Origin: Planctomycetales bacterium 71-10
GTDB lineage: Bacteria > Planctomycetota > Planctomycetia > Isosphaerales > Isosphaeraceae
Assembly: GCA_001898385.1 (NCBI GenBank)
Contig: MKTT01000085.1
Coordinates: 71,727 to 135,726, forward strand
Length of the DNA stretch: 64,000 nucleotides
Direction: 5' to 3'
This document shows positions 9,701 through 17,867 of the stretch, one piece after another (position 1 is the stretch's first letter; each line of letters begins with the position of its first letter). A program made the position numbers and the translations under genes. The notes below the pieces were generated by a model that searched no databases, was not told the DNA's origin, and saw only the letters and a program-made list of their open reading frames with translations.

Positions 9701-10380
9701 GCCAGGCGCTCTCGGAGTACGAGCGCGGCGGCGGCGACGCGGCCGAGATCCAGGAGAAGGCGGCCTCGCGCCGGGCCCAGCTAGCGGAGGTCGTCGACCG
9801 CTACGTCCCCCTGGTCTTCGCCCAGCACCTGCTGCGGCAGGCGATCGCCCGCTTCGAGCAGGACGCCCGGCCGGAGATGCTGCGCGAGACGTCACGCCTG
9901 TTCGAGATGATGACCGGAGGCCGCTACGTCCGCGTCGACCGCCCCGAGGACGACGAGGGCCCGCTCCAGGTCCGCCGCGTGGACGACGAGGTGCTGGAGC
10001 CGCATCAGCTCTCCGTCGGCACCCGCGAGCAACTGTATCTGGCCGTGCGCCTGGCCTACGCCCTGCACTATTGCGATCGCGCCGAGTCCCTGCCTATCGT
10101 GATGGACGATGTGCTCGCGAACTTCGACGACGACCGCTCCCGACGGACCCTCCGGGCGCTGGGCGAGGTCTCCCGCAAGGTGCAGGTGCTCTTCCTCACA
10201 TGCCACCCGCATGTCATCGACCTGGGCCGCGAGGTCTTCCCCCTGCTCCGGCCGATCGCCCTCGCCGCCAGGCCCGAAGCCGCCGCGCCCGCGCCGACCG
10301 GGCCCCCCGCCGAGGCCGCGCCGAAGAACGGCAAGGGACGCCGCCAGCGCACGCTCCTGGACCTCTCCCCGTCCAACTGA
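6787..10380 (+). CDS. Rad50/SMC-like AAA ATPase (YhaN family)
   Basis: A 1197-aa protein read from the GTG at 6787, which overlaps the previous stop. The Walker A motif GPNEAGKTT is at residues 31-39. The ABC signature LSVGTREQ lies near residue 1073 and the Walker B motif LPIVMDDVL near 1101, followed by the D-loop-like NFDDD and a switch histidine in FLTCHPH. The roughly 900 residues between are charged, Ala/Arg/Glu-rich coiled coil, as in SbcC, Rad50 and YhaN. There is no obvious CxxC zinc hook in the middle, which fits YhaN rather than Rad50. It should form a DNA-end-processing complex with the upstream nuclease. The open frame extends far upstream of 6787, but that part only shadows the nuclease gene. 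Confidence 0.93.
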   Translation: MKIRTLRVGAYGRHKDLEVAFEGDGVQMILGPNEAGKTTLLEFVRELLFGFGERTKYAFGPAANGKIEGGASLALDDGTAVELRRRKGRKRTVSGSVAGREGELDEEAFEAMLGGASDGLFRSVFAFGLEELAAGEKSLADHSVKSVLFSAGAAGSADPKKVLESLDAEARKIYTDGGRVLPVNKLLNELSDLAKQVKAKSIRCESYEQRRRELEEAESEAAALAAKLLEASRELARRERLAKALSPWRELAALRRDRAGLSAPEGFPADGLERLNAMEAESARLAEERDKDRDDAAKAARELEDLRFDPRPIERRAAIESLVRSIAAVEQARRELPDDRRARDAALRDAADRLAALAPGWTPDDLRGFRLTAEARDRLDRLVADRDARAKALDALASDRARVAEELDDKTAALEALGEPDDVAPWAALLAGADAYHDDVKECDRRRLEHRRLQREADDLLPRLSPPLLDPALASAQLPAPPREAVERFKRDFQRIETKIEADEKRLVDQEAEADALGREVAALAGRDGDIPSRDVLHDMRQGRDAGWDLVRRKFVEHEDAEAAVRAWLAEQATDAADLVDAFPEALARADAYADELFRHAGTVAKQERLHALRDRARRDRAALDELKADHESLASRWRSLWSACGFAPLAPEAMAGWLDRLESLRSLQARLAENEQEGRCVRERIDAYEARLAAMVGRASAGPELIAAARERERAIRDAEKSRADLREAVRRLREKAERIGRDADARRAESSDADGRRASLLKDLNLPETWDLDLLGRVLAGLAEAAGELKKADDRGGRIAAHEARLAEFDPAVRALAAEIAPDLADAEPERAAAELHARLTASVADRERQAALEKARAQALAEAARRDDRLARLATDRGDLLRAAGVETAEAFRAVAERAAAIDRLDREIEAKARELDRIREADPHGAFVALLDDADAPALEAARAEAEAARDRLQAEKSAADENVGSRRQALSEYERGGGDAAEIQEKAASRRAQLAEVVDRYVPLVFAQHLLRQAIARFEQDARPEMLRETSRLFEMMTGGRYVRVDRPEDDEGPLQVRRVDDEVLEPHQLSVGTREQLYLAVRLAYALHYCDRAESLPIVMDDVLANFDDDRSRRTLRALGEVSRKVQVLFLTCHPHVIDLGREVFPLLRPIALAARPEAAAPAPTGPPAEAAPKNGKGRRQRTLLDLSPSN

Positions 10381-10419
10381 GGGGGTGTCCCGGATCAACG
10401 AGGTCTGCACATAGAACGT

Positions 10420-10594
10420 CCTTCCCCCCTGGCGGGGGAAGGTGGCCCGAAGGGCCGGATGAGGGGGAGGACAAGCGCGACGGCCGTCGGGATCCCGAGC
10501 CGGTCAGATGGGCTTTTGATCTCCGACGGGCCTCGTGCTTCGCGTCCCCCTCATCGGACGCCCTCGGCGTCTGTCTTCCCCCGCGAGGGGGGAA
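10420..10594. repeat. MITE-like intergenic element with double-hairpin ends
   Basis: The left end (10420-10467) holds the hairpin CTTCCCCC/GGGGGAAG, a second hairpin GGCCCGAAGGGCC and then GGATGAGGGGG. The right end (10545-10594) is its imperfect reverse complement: CCCCCTCAT, the hairpin GACGCCCTCGGCGTC, then CTTCCCCC..GGGGGAAG. About 77 bp of core lies between them. The core is recognisably shared with the element at 57999-58152 (for example GGCCGTCGGG and CTCGTGCTTCGC). No coding capacity. Confidence 0.75.
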
Positions 10595-10643
10595 GACCGG
10601 ATTACGACCTTCCGGGCCAACTCCCGAACAGGATCCCCCCGCC

Positions 10644-12857
10644 ATGAGCCCCCCTCTCAGGCCCTCCCTCTGGGCCCCGCTGCTGCTCGCGCTCTCGGCG
10701 CTGATCCCCTCCCCCGCCTCGGCCGCCGACCGGGAGCTGCGCGACAAGACGTTCGTCGTCTGGGCGGCCCCGGCCGACCTGGAGCAGAAGGGGGGCGGCG
10801 TCCTGACGCTCCAGCAATCCGGCGTGGGGTTCGACTCCGTCGTCTTCGGCGAGCTGGCCCCCGCGCGCTGGATGGCCGGCAGCGAGGGCTTCCGGCGCAC
10901 GCACCACGACCAGGCCGCCTGGCCCGTCGAAAGGGCCGACGCGAAGACCTTCGTGCAGGTCGCGATCGCGTACAAGGGGAAGCACGTCTCCATCTATCGC
11001 GACGCGAAGCCCTACGCCGAGTACGACATGGCGACCGAGCCCGCCGCGTTCGACGAGTCGAGCTTCGTCCTGCTCGGCCTGCGGCACATCGAATTGATGG
11101 TCGCAGGGCCGACGTTCCGCGGGCAAATCGAGGACGCGCGGATCTACCCCGTCGCGCTCGACGCCGAGGCCCTCGCCAAGCTGAAGCCGGACCAGCCCTC
11201 CGACCCGAAGCCGCTGGCGTGGTGGACGTTCGCCGACGGCAAGGTCGAGGACTCGATGGGGACGTTCCCGACGGCCCGGCTCGTCGGGGCGGTTTCGGTC
11301 AACGGCGGCCGACTCCAACTGGACGGCGGGCACGTCGCGCTCGGCAAGGGCTTCGGCCCGACCCGCACCCGCGAGACCGAGGACTGGCCGGCGTACCACG
11401 TCACGGCGCTGCCGCGCGAGGGCCTGGCCCGGCCCTACGACGCCAACGGCTGCATCTACTGGAAGGGCAAATACCATCTCATGTACATCTACCAGGACCC
11501 GAAGCTGCCGCACGGCGGCCACTGCTGGGGCCACGCCGTCAGCACGGACCTGGTCGACTGGACGTTCCTCCCCCCCGCCCTCGTCCCGCAGCCCGAGGAT
11601 AAGGACGTGGGCATCTTCAGCGGCAACGCCTTCCTCGACAAGGACGGCGTCCCCACGCTCTGCTGGTTCGGCGTCGGCGCCGGCGTCTGCGTCGCCACGG
11701 CCGAGGACGACGACCTCATCCGCTGGAAGAAGCACCCCAAAAACCCGATCATCCCCATGCCCAAGGAGGGCGAGCCCGGCCACGGCCTCTACACCGTCTG
11801 GGACCCCTACCTCTGGCTCGAAGGCGACGACTACGTCTGTTTGCTGGGGGGGAACAAGCTCCCCAACGGCAAGGATACGCTCTACACGATGAAGTCGAAG
11901 GACCTCGTCGCGTGGAAGCCGATCGGCCCGTTCTTCGAGCACCCGGACCTCTCGTGGACGACCGAGGGCGAGGACTGCTCGTGCCCCGACTTCTTCAAGA
12001 TCGGCGACAAGCGGGCCTTGCTGTGCATCAGCCACAAGGTCGGCGGCCGGATCTACATCGGGCGGTATGAGAATGAGCACTTCTTCCCCGAGAAGCACGT
12101 CCGGATGAACTGGCCCGGCGGGCAGTTCTTTGCGCCGGAGAGTCTGCTGGACGACAAGGGCCGGCGGATCATCTGGGCGTGGGTGACCGACCCGCGCACG
12201 CTGCCGACGCAGCAGGCGACGGGCTCCGGCGTGCAGAGCCTCCCGCGCGTGATCGACCTGGACGCCGACGGAGACCTGACCGTCAAGCCCGTCCCCGAGC
12301 TGGAGCGGCTGCGTCGCGATCCGAAGACGGTCGCCGACCGGACGTTCTCCGCCGAGACGCCGCTCCCCGGCATCCGGGGCGACCGGCTGGAGATGGCGAT
12401 GGAGATCGCGCCGAACGGGGCCGAGGAGGTCGTCGTGTCGGTCCGCGCCACGGCCGACGGCTCGGAGAAGACGGCCATCGTCTACCGGCCCGGCGCGAAG
12501 ACGCTGGGGATCGACTGTTCGAAGTCGACCCGGCGCGAGGACGTGGTCTACACGGTCGGCCCGCTGGATACGGGCGGCGTCCTGCGGGGCTCCGACTACA
12601 AGCAGCCGAAGAACGTCTTCGAAGGGCCGCTGGACCTGAAGCCGGGCGAGCCCCTGCGGCTGCGGATCTTCCTGGACGGGCCGACGCTGGAGGTCTTCGC
12701 CAACGACCGCCAGTGCCTCACGCAGCAGGTCTTCCCGGAGAACCGGGACGCGCTCGGCGTGACGCTGGCGGCGAAGGGGGGGACGGCCAAATCCGCCGCG
12801 ATCCGCGCCTGGGACATGGCCCCGGCGAAGTTCATCGACCTCAAGGGGGCGGACTGA
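10644..12857 (+). CDS. Secreted GH32-like glycoside hydrolase with N-terminal LamG-type domain
   Basis: A 737-aa protein with a signal peptide (residues 1-28, ...PSPASAAD). Residues about 30-230 resemble a concanavalin-like LamG domain ([27 protein letters not shown]). From about 250 the five-bladed propeller of the GH32/GH68 clan begins: [20 protein letters not shown] aligns with the invertase NDPNG region, so D266 would be the nucleophile, and [17 protein letters not shown] follows. VWDPYLW supplies the transition-state aspartate (D387). The usual EC acid/base motif aligns with [10 protein letters not shown], placing serine where glutamate is expected. A C-terminal beta-sandwich ends with [12 protein letters not shown], as in invertases. 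Likely substrate is a fructan or other fructoside, but this is uncertain. Confidence 0.85.
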   Translation: MSPPLRPSLWAPLLLALSALIPSPASAADRELRDKTFVVWAAPADLEQKGGGVLTLQQSGVGFDSVVFGELAPARWMAGSEGFRRTHHDQAAWPVERADAKTFVQVAIAYKGKHVSIYRDAKPYAEYDMATEPAAFDESSFVLLGLRHIELMVAGPTFRGQIEDARIYPVALDAEALAKLKPDQPSDPKPLAWWTFADGKVEDSMGTFPTARLVGAVSVNGGRLQLDGGHVALGKGFGPTRTRETEDWPAYHVTALPREGLARPYDANGCIYWKGKYHLMYIYQDPKLPHGGHCWGHAVSTDLVDWTFLPPALVPQPEDKDVGIFSGNAFLDKDGVPTLCWFGVGAGVCVATAEDDDLIRWKKHPKNPIIPMPKEGEPGHGLYTVWDPYLWLEGDDYVCLLGGNKLPNGKDTLYTMKSKDLVAWKPIGPFFEHPDLSWTTEGEDCSCPDFFKIGDKRALLCISHKVGGRIYIGRYENEHFFPEKHVRMNWPGGQFFAPESLLDDKGRRIIWAWVTDPRTLPTQQATGSGVQSLPRVIDLDADGDLTVKPVPELERLRRDPKTVADRTFSAETPLPGIRGDRLEMAMEIAPNGAEEVVVSVRATADGSEKTAIVYRPGAKTLGIDCSKSTRREDVVYTVGPLDTGGVLRGSDYKQPKNVFEGPLDLKPGEPLRLRIFLDGPTLEVFANDRQCLTQQVFPENRDALGVTLAAKGGTAKSAAIRAWDMAPAKFIDLKGAD

Positions 12858-12858
12858 C

Positions 12859-13284
12859 GTGGCGCTGTCGTATCAACAGGAGTCGTACCCCGCGCTCACG
12901 CCCGAGGAGTTCGTGGACGTGCTGGCCCGGTCGACGCTCGCGGAGCGCCGGCCGGTGGACCGGCCGGAGGCGATCCTCGGGATGCTGGAGAACGCCGACG
13001 TGATCCTGACCGCGCGCGACGACGGCCGGCTGGTCGGCGTGTCGCGGGCGCTGACGGATCGACAATTCTGCACCTACCTCTCGGACCTGGCGGTGGACGT
13101 CGCCTACCAGGGCCGGGGGATCGGCCGCGCGCTGATCCGGCTGACCCACGAGGCGGCCGGCCGCCACACGACCCTGATCCTGCTGGCCGCGCCGAAGGCC
13201 CGGACGTACTACCCCTACATCGGCATGACGGCGCACGACTCCTGCTGGGTCGTCCCCGCCGGCCCGAGGCCGGAGGCGCCATGA
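12859..13284 (+). CDS. GNAT family N-acetyltransferase
   Basis: A 141-aa protein beginning at a GTG one base after the stop of the GH32-like gene. The acetyl-CoA-binding motif A is clear: [19 protein letters not shown] (QGRGIG). The segment before it ([19 protein letters not shown]) fits the first strands of the GNAT fold, and YYPYIGM the last. These enzymes acetylate small molecules or protein amines in the cytoplasm; the substrate cannot be told. Its stop overlaps the next start by 4 bp, so the three genes from 10644 to 13841 may be read as one transcript, though the hydrolase is exported and this protein is not. Confidence 0.9.
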   Translation: MALSYQQESYPALTPEEFVDVLARSTLAERRPVDRPEAILGMLENADVILTARDDGRLVGVSRALTDRQFCTYLSDLAVDVAYQGRGIGRALIRLTHEAAGRHTTLILLAAPKARTYYPYIGMTAHDSCWVVPAGPRPEAP

Positions 13285-13841
13285 GCGCCGCGATCGAGGA
13301 CGCCCCGCTGCTGGTCGCCCGCGCGGTCGCCGTGCCGCGGCAGTTCCGCCTGGTGGGGGGGATCCACAGCGGCGCGATCGCCGTGGCGTTCGGCTTCCTC
13401 GCGCTCATCGCGACGAAGCTCGCGGCCGACGCGATCCGAGGCCCGTCGCCCGACGGCAACCTGCGATTCGCGCTGGGCTGGTCGGCCGCGGCCACGGCCG
13501 CGGCGTTCCTCGCGCTGCTGGCGATCCATCACCGCGCCTTGATCGGTCTGCGATCGCGGACGGCGTATCACGTCTTCGCCGACCGGGTCGAGGTCCGCCG
13601 CGACGGCTCGCCCCGGCCGCGGCGCGTCGTGCCGCTGGCGCGGGTCGTCGCCGTCCAGAGCTGGGCGGGCCCCCTGCTCCGCCCCGCCGGCCTGGCGACG
13701 CTGACGCTGATCGAAGAGGAGCCGCCCGGCCCGTCCGGCCACTCCCGTCACGTCGCCTATCCGCTGCCGAACGTCGAGGAGCCCGAAGCTGTCGCGGAGC
13801 TGATCCTGTCGCGGATGGGAGGGACGCAGCACGCCCGATGA
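13281..13841 (+). CDS. PH-like (bPH) two-helix membrane protein
   Basis: A 186-aa protein overlapping the preceding gene by ATGA. Two membrane helices (about residues 28-48 and 68-86) are followed by a soluble domain. Its layout, [28 protein letters not shown], is that of bacterial pleckstrin-homology-like domains of the YdbS/YdbT type, which start with a membrane hairpin and then a short basic beta domain. The function of this family is largely unknown; some members are involved in membrane stress. Assignment by layout only. Confidence 0.6.
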   Translation: MSAAIEDAPLLVARAVAVPRQFRLVGGIHSGAIAVAFGFLALIATKLAADAIRGPSPDGNLRFALGWSAAATAAAFLALLAIHHRALIGLRSRTAYHVFADRVEVRRDGSPRPRRVVPLARVVAVQSWAGPLLRPAGLATLTLIEEEPPGPSGHSRHVAYPLPNVEEPEAVAELILSRMGGTQHAR

Positions 13842-14176
13842 GGCCCCTGGCGTCTCATCGAGGGTGGAGAGCGTGCGGAGGCGTCGGGAAGCGGCCACCG
13901 CCGCGAGCCGCACGCCCACTCCCTGCAACTCGACCTGGGCCCCCTGCCGGGAGAGTTGGGGGACCGATTCGGGGCCGGCATGCTGCGAGCGAGGCGACGA
14001 GGGCTTTGCGTGCTGGCTGGGCATCATCCGCACATCGTCCGGCGGAAGCGGAAACGGACCGGCGACGGATACGCCATGCCACGGCGATCCGTGGCCCGCC
14101 CTTGGCGGGCCACGCCACCCATCCGGCTCCATCTTTTGGCGGTGCTTGGCGAAGAGTCTCGTTTCGTCAGGGCCTT
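13842..14176. other. Convergent intergenic region, 335 bp
   Basis: This lies between the 3' ends of the bPH gene (plus) and the pseudogene (minus). No coding frame is supported. It contains one strong stem (14091-14113), listed separately. Confidence 0.5.
14091..14113. terminator. Hairpin between convergent genes, possible terminator
   Basis: GTGGCCCGCC (14091-14100) and GGCGGGCCAC (14104-14113) are perfect 10-bp arms with a CTT loop. The position between convergent 3' ends suits a bidirectional terminator, but there is no T-tract. Confidence 0.4.
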
Positions 14177-14720
14177 TTATTCACCGACCTGGATCAAGCC
14201 TCCTGCAATTGCATCGTCCTCGATGTCACCTTGTTGGACATAATCGAAGCCGAGCCCGATGGAGCAGGCCGGAAGCTTCAATGCTTCGCCCAACTTCGTG
14301 TGGAGATCGACCGCGAAAACATCGTCGCTCCGTAGCAACTCCTCGACTTCTTCGGCCGAACCTTCCCCGAGCGTGGCGCAGAGCAGCCCCGCGTCGCCGC
14401 CTTATTCCTCCGCCCCCTCTTCTGAAAGAGTCGGGCGCGGAATTGTAGGCGTCGATCAACGCCCCCTCCTTGAAGAGCCAGTAGCAGAGAATGTCGTCGT
14501 CGTGGTTGAGCACCGCCAGCACGGGCTCTCCGGGGTCCTTTGAAAGAAGCGCCCCGACTTCTTGTATCGCGTCGACCGCCTGAGTGTCGGCCTGCTCGTC
14601 GTACACGACGACAAATCCGGCCTGCGAGGGCGTGACGATGGCCCTCCGGCCCTTCAATGAGTCCGCGACCTTTTGCGGTTCCGCATTTTTGACCGCGAAA
14701 TTCACGTAGAAGTTGCCCAT
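14177..14720 (-). pseudogene. Frameshifted conserved hypothetical gene
   Basis: Reading from the ATG at 14720 gives MGNFYVNFAVKNAEPQKVAD..., including AVLNHDDDILCYWLF and DAYNSAPDSF, a known small bacterial family of unknown function. After DSF the frame degenerates to arginine-rich nonsense. Shifting forward one base near 14396-14406 restores GGDAGLLCATLGEG, AEEVEELLRSDDVFAVDLH and TKLGEALKLPACSIGLGFDY, ending at the TAA at 14177-14179. The span is 544 nt, that is 181 codons plus one extra base, so one inserted base explains it. The region is also less GC-rich than its neighbours, which may indicate later arrival. The break could be real, a sequencing error or, less likely, programmed frameshifting at ATA-AGG. 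Confidence 0.8.
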
Positions 14721-14767
14721 CCTCGACCCACACTTTCCGGGATTCGATCGATCCACCATCCGAGTTT

Positions 14768-15004
14768 TCACGTCGGGAAGCCGGCCGAATCGATCCGCGA
14801 AACATACACTTCCGGCCCACGCGGCAGGAAGATCAACTCGCCGGAGAGGCCCACCTGGACAGCCGACTCCGTCCTCTCGACGACGAACAGGACCACCCGG
14901 ATGACGCTGGAATGATCGGCCCGGGGACGCCCCGGCCGCGGGCCGACGGGGCGCCTGGGAGGGAGATGGTCGAAGAACTGCTCCAGCATGTGGGCCGTCG
15001 CCAT
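14768..15004 (-). CDS. Possible 78-aa protein of unknown function
   Basis: An ATG-started frame of 78 codons (MATAHMLEQFFDHLPPRR...) with a hydrophobic stretch VIRVVLFVVE and an ordered end (VQVGLSGELIFLPRG, EVYVSRIDSAGFP). It lies 48 bp upstream of the pseudogene in the same direction and downstream of TIGR03067. The amino-acid composition is more protein-like than in the alternative frames. No family is recognised and no strong ribosome-binding site is seen. Outside this frame the 14721-15071 spacer holds nothing else. Confidence 0.35.
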   Translation of the reverse strand: MATAHMLEQFFDHLPPRRPVGPRPGRPRADHSSVIRVVLFVVERTESAVQVGLSGELIFLPRGPEVYVSRIDSAGFPT

Positions 15005-15071
15005 GATGGGTTTTCCCCGGTGGCATGGGGACGACCGACGCATGGCGCGAGACGGATGCCAAGGGGTTTGG

Positions 15072-15542
15072 TCACGGCCTTTCAGGATTGGGAGGGACCT
15101 CGTCCTTCCCCTGACGCCTGAAGACCATGAGGGTCCATCGGTCGCCCGGATCCGCCCGGAAGTGGTCGGGCCGCGGTTCGTCCGGGTCGGCGGTGCAGAG
15201 GGTGAGGCGGTCGCCTTCGAGCTTGTAGATCCCGCGCACGACCTTGTCGCGGCCGGGGCCGCCGTCGGCGCGGATGTCGATGGTCTTCGGGTCGGCGTCC
15301 GGGTCGAGGACGATGGTGGAGGCGGAGAAGCTCTTGCCGTCGCGACGCCAGACGACGCGGTCGCCGTCGGCCTCGCGGGTGATGGATCGGACGACGGCCG
15401 GGTCCGTCTCCTTCCCCTCGCGGCGGAAGGAGACGGACCGCCAGACGCCTTCATGCTTCGCCAGCTCGGCCTTGAGGTCGGTCGCCGCCTCGGGCGATTG
15501 CAGGCACGAGGCGGCGAGGACGACGGCGAGGAATCGGCTCAT
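15072..15542 (-). CDS. TIGR03067 domain-containing exported protein
   Basis: A 156-aa protein with a signal sequence (residues 1-19). The mature part follows the planctomycete TIGR03067 pattern: LAKHEGVWRSVSFRREGKET at the start (usually LQGTWKVVS), DADPKTIDI in the middle, then RGIYKLEGDRLTLCTADPDE and RPDHF near the end. This is a lipocalin-like beta barrel of unknown ligand, greatly expanded in planctomycetes. Its start lies 4 bp after the stop of the DUF1501 gene, so it is probably the last intact gene of the same operon. The ligand and role are not known. Confidence 0.85.
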   Translation of the reverse strand: MSRFLAVVLAASCLQSPEAATDLKAELAKHEGVWRSVSFRREGKETDPAVVRSITREADGDRVVWRRDGKSFSASTIVLDPDADPKTIDIRADGGPGRDKVVRGIYKLEGDRLTLCTADPDEPRPDHFRADPGDRWTLMVFRRQGKDEVPPNPERP

Positions 15543-15546
15543 ATTC

Positions 15547-17028
15547 TCAACCGAACAGCCGCGTGACGGCCTCGGCCTTGACCAGCTCGCGAGGCTGGTT
15601 CAGGTGGTTCATGACCATGGTGGCCGGGTCGATGCCGAAGGCGTGGTAGATGGTCGCCAGCAGCTCGCCGGGGTGGACGGGGTCGGTGAGCGGGGCGGAG
15701 CCGGTCTTGTCGGACGAGCCGTGGACGTGGCCGCGGCGGATGCCGGCGCCGGCCAGCAGGGCGGTGTAGCAGTACGGCCAGTGGTCGCGGCCGTCGGCGC
15801 TGTTGCCGTTGCCGGACGTGCTGACCCCCTTGCGCGGGCTGCGGCCGAACTCGCCGACGGCGACGACGAGGGTCTCGTCGAGGAGGCCGCGGCGGTCGAG
15901 GTCGGCGATCAGGCCGGAGAGGCCCTGGTCGAGCATCGGGCCCGACTGGTTCTTCATCCGCTCGGTCAGGCCGGTGTGGTGGTCCCACGAGTGGTTGTCG
16001 GAGTTGGCGACCTTGGGCCAGATCACCTCCACGACCTTGGCGCCGGCCTCGACCACGCGGCGGGCGAGCAGGCAGCTCTGGCCGAAGGTGTTGCGGCCGT
16101 ACAGCTCGCGGGTGGCGTCGTCCTCGGCGGCGAGGTTGAACGCCTCGCGGGCCCGGCCGGAGACGACCAGGCTGAGGGCGCGGTCGTAATACTCGTCGAG
16201 CTTGTACTCGGACGTGGCCTCGTCGACGGCCTTCATCCCGGCGTTGAGGGCGGTGCGGAGCTTGGCCCGGCGCTCCAGGCGGAGGGCGAAGACTTCCGGC
16301 CGGAGCTGGAGGTCGTCGACCTTGATCTTGTCCATCTTGGCCAGGTCCATGTCGTCGCCGTCGGGGAACAGCGTGTAGGGATCGAACGCCTTGCCGAGGA
16401 ACCCGGCCGTCCCCCCCTTGCCGACGACGTTGCTCTCCTGGAGCGGCCGGGGGAGCATCACGAACGGCAGCATCGGCACCGTCTGCGGCCGGAGCCGGAT
16501 GATCTGCGAGCCGAAGTTCGGGAAGTCCTTGGCGTTGGGGGGTTCGAGCTGGCCCGACGGGCTGACCTTGTCGGTGGTGTACCCGGTCATCATCTGGTAG
16601 ATGGCCGCGGTGTGGTTGAACAGGCCGTTGGGCGTGTAGCCCAGCGAGCGGACCAGCGTGAACTTGTCGGAGACCAGCGAGAGCTTCGGCAGGATCTCCG
16701 TGAAGTCGATCCCGGGGACCTTGCTGTTGATGCGGGCGAACTGGCTGCGGACGTTGTCCGGCAGGCCGTCCTTGGGGTCCCACAGGTCCAGGTGGCTGGG
16801 GCCGCCCTGGAGGTAGACCATGATGATGCTCTTGGCCCGACCCCACCCCGGGGCGACCTTGGCCGGGCTGGCGTCGCCGGCGCGGGCGGTGGCCGCCTGG
16901 AGCTGGAACAGGGTGCCCAGGGAGACCCCCATCAGGCCCGATCCCCCCACGCGGAGGATGTCGCGCCGGGTCGTCCCGAGCTGCGGGTCGCACAAGTCCT
17001 TGCCGGCCTGTCCGGGGACGATGATCAT
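15547..17028 (-). CDS. DUF1501 domain-containing protein (Tat-exported, sulfatase-like fold)
   Basis: A 493-aa member of the DUF1501 family, related to alkaline phosphatase/sulfatase folds. The N-terminus has a twin-arginine signal ([18 protein letters not shown]) implying folded export. The body shows [45 protein letters not shown] and the late [18 protein letters not shown], all typical of the family. DUF1501 genes usually lie directly downstream of a DUF1549/DUF1553 gene. Here that partner (17868-22994) is separated by two small genes, a HEPN protein and a BolA-like protein. The biochemical activity of DUF1501 is not established. Confidence 0.93.
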   Translation of the reverse strand: MIIVPGQAGKDLCDPQLGTTRRDILRVGGSGLMGVSLGTLFQLQAATARAGDASPAKVAPGWGRAKSIIMVYLQGGPSHLDLWDPKDGLPDNVRSQFARINSKVPGIDFTEILPKLSLVSDKFTLVRSLGYTPNGLFNHTAAIYQMMTGYTTDKVSPSGQLEPPNAKDFPNFGSQIIRLRPQTVPMLPFVMLPRPLQESNVVGKGGTAGFLGKAFDPYTLFPDGDDMDLAKMDKIKVDDLQLRPEVFALRLERRAKLRTALNAGMKAVDEATSEYKLDEYYDRALSLVVSGRAREAFNLAAEDDATRELYGRNTFGQSCLLARRVVEAGAKVVEVIWPKVANSDNHSWDHHTGLTERMKNQSGPMLDQGLSGLIADLDRRGLLDETLVVAVGEFGRSPRKGVSTSGNGNSADGRDHWPYCYTALLAGAGIRRGHVHGSSDKTGSAPLTDPVHPGELLATIYHAFGIDPATMVMNHLNQPRELVKAEAVTRLFG

Positions 17029-17080
17029 CGGCGGGGCTCCTGGCTGCTGCGGGTTGGGGACGCGGGACGGATCGGGGAGG

Positions 17081-17422
17081 TCACTCGACCTTCGCGCCGT
17101 TGAGAAGAATCGGCGGCAACGGGTCTTCGAATTCCATATTCGCGAAGGAATCCCTGATCTCCTCCGGGGTTCGGAGGAGGAGCATGTTGATGTCGGCCTG
17201 CTGATCTTCCGTCAGCTTCGCGAGGTAGGACCAGACCAGCCGGCTCCGTTCACCTCGGCTCATGGTTTCAAACGCCGGGTCGAGGACGCGAACGCGGATC
17301 GAATAGGGGCTCTGCCGATACATCGCGACTTCCACGCCAGGACGATCGGCCGAGTACGCTTCGAACGCCGATGCGATCGCATCCAGAGTCTCGTCGGTCG
17401 AGCCGCGGATCTCGATGGCCAT
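17081..17422 (-). CDS. BolA-like small protein of unknown function
   Basis: A 113-aa protein starting [20 protein letters not shown] at 17422, one base after the stop of the HEPN gene; the frame extends upstream but that part shadows the HEPN gene. The core [20 protein letters not shown], then [20 protein letters not shown] and [10 protein letters not shown], follows the order of BolA/IbaG proteins (F-x-G/E-x-S-R-x-x-R ... V ... I-x-x-L-x-x-x-TPEE). It lacks a clear conserved cysteine or histidine for iron-sulfur binding in the usual loop. BolA assignment is my own pattern match, not a search result. Tight coupling to the HEPN gene suggests that the two work together. Confidence 0.6.
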   Translation of the reverse strand: MAIEIRGSTDETLDAIASAFEAYSADRPGVEVAMYRQSPYSIRVRVLDPAFETMSRGERSRLVWSYLAKLTEDQQADINMLLLRTPEEIRDSFANMEFEDPLPPILLNGAKVE

Positions 17423-17423
17423 T

Positions 17424-17840
17424 TCAGAATCTCCCGGAAGCCCATTCCATGATCGCGTCAACCGCGTCGAGGAACTCCTGGGCATCCTCTTCCTTCAAAG
17501 ACTCCGTCGAGTAGCGCAAGGCGGTGGACCAGGATTCGACGAGCGTGAACGACGGATTGACCGACGAGGGGGGCGGCGGCCCTCCTCGTTCGCGATTCCA
17601 CGCCTTCAGTTGATTGTAGTCGTGGGCCTTCGCCCCTCGAAACAGGTCCAGAACCTTCGCCTGCTGGGCGTGGGGCGTGTTCGCGAGGATCAGGGCCTTA
17701 AGTATGCATTCCACGCAGTAACCGGCCAGGTAGATGGCCCCCGTGTTATAGCCGGACTCGAAGAGGACGTCCGCCTCCTCCCGCCGCTGGAGGGCGCACC
17801 GGAAGAAGCGTCGGGCCTCGCGGGATCTCGGGGTCGCCAC
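17424..17840 (-). CDS. HEPN domain-containing protein
   Basis: A 138-aa all-helical protein. Residues 6-26 (REARRFFRCALQRREEADVL) and the helix GYNTGAIYLAGYCVECILKA are diagnostic of the HEPN domain of PF05168 type. An R-x4-H motif (RGAKAH, R68 and H73) precedes DYNQL and may be the ribonuclease motif used by many HEPN toxins. HEPN proteins are commonly toxin RNases paired with a nucleotidyltransferase (MNT) antitoxin or are substrate-binding helpers. Here no MNT gene is adjacent; the next gene, 1 bp away, is a BolA-like protein. It starts 27 bp after the giant DUF1553 gene ends. Domain identity is firm; toxicity and RNase activity are untested. Confidence 0.85.
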   Translation of the reverse strand: MATPRSREARRFFRCALQRREEADVLFESGYNTGAIYLAGYCVECILKALILANTPHAQQAKVLDLFRGAKAHDYNQLKAWNRERGGPPPPSSVNPSFTLVESWSTALRYSTESLKEEDAQEFLDAVDAIMEWASGRF

Positions 17841-17867
17841 CGGGCCGGGGGCTCCGTCGGGTCGAGG

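Noticed and set aside
5525..10380. A phage-defence system based on the nuclease/ATPase pair
   Set aside because: YhaO/YhaN-like pairs are ordinary DNA-repair genes in many bacteria, and no defence genes surround them here.
14396..14406. Programmed +1 frameshifting in the interrupted gene
   Set aside because: No shifty stop or upstream stimulatory site of the prfB type is present; insertion or sequencing error is simpler. Kept only as an alternative.
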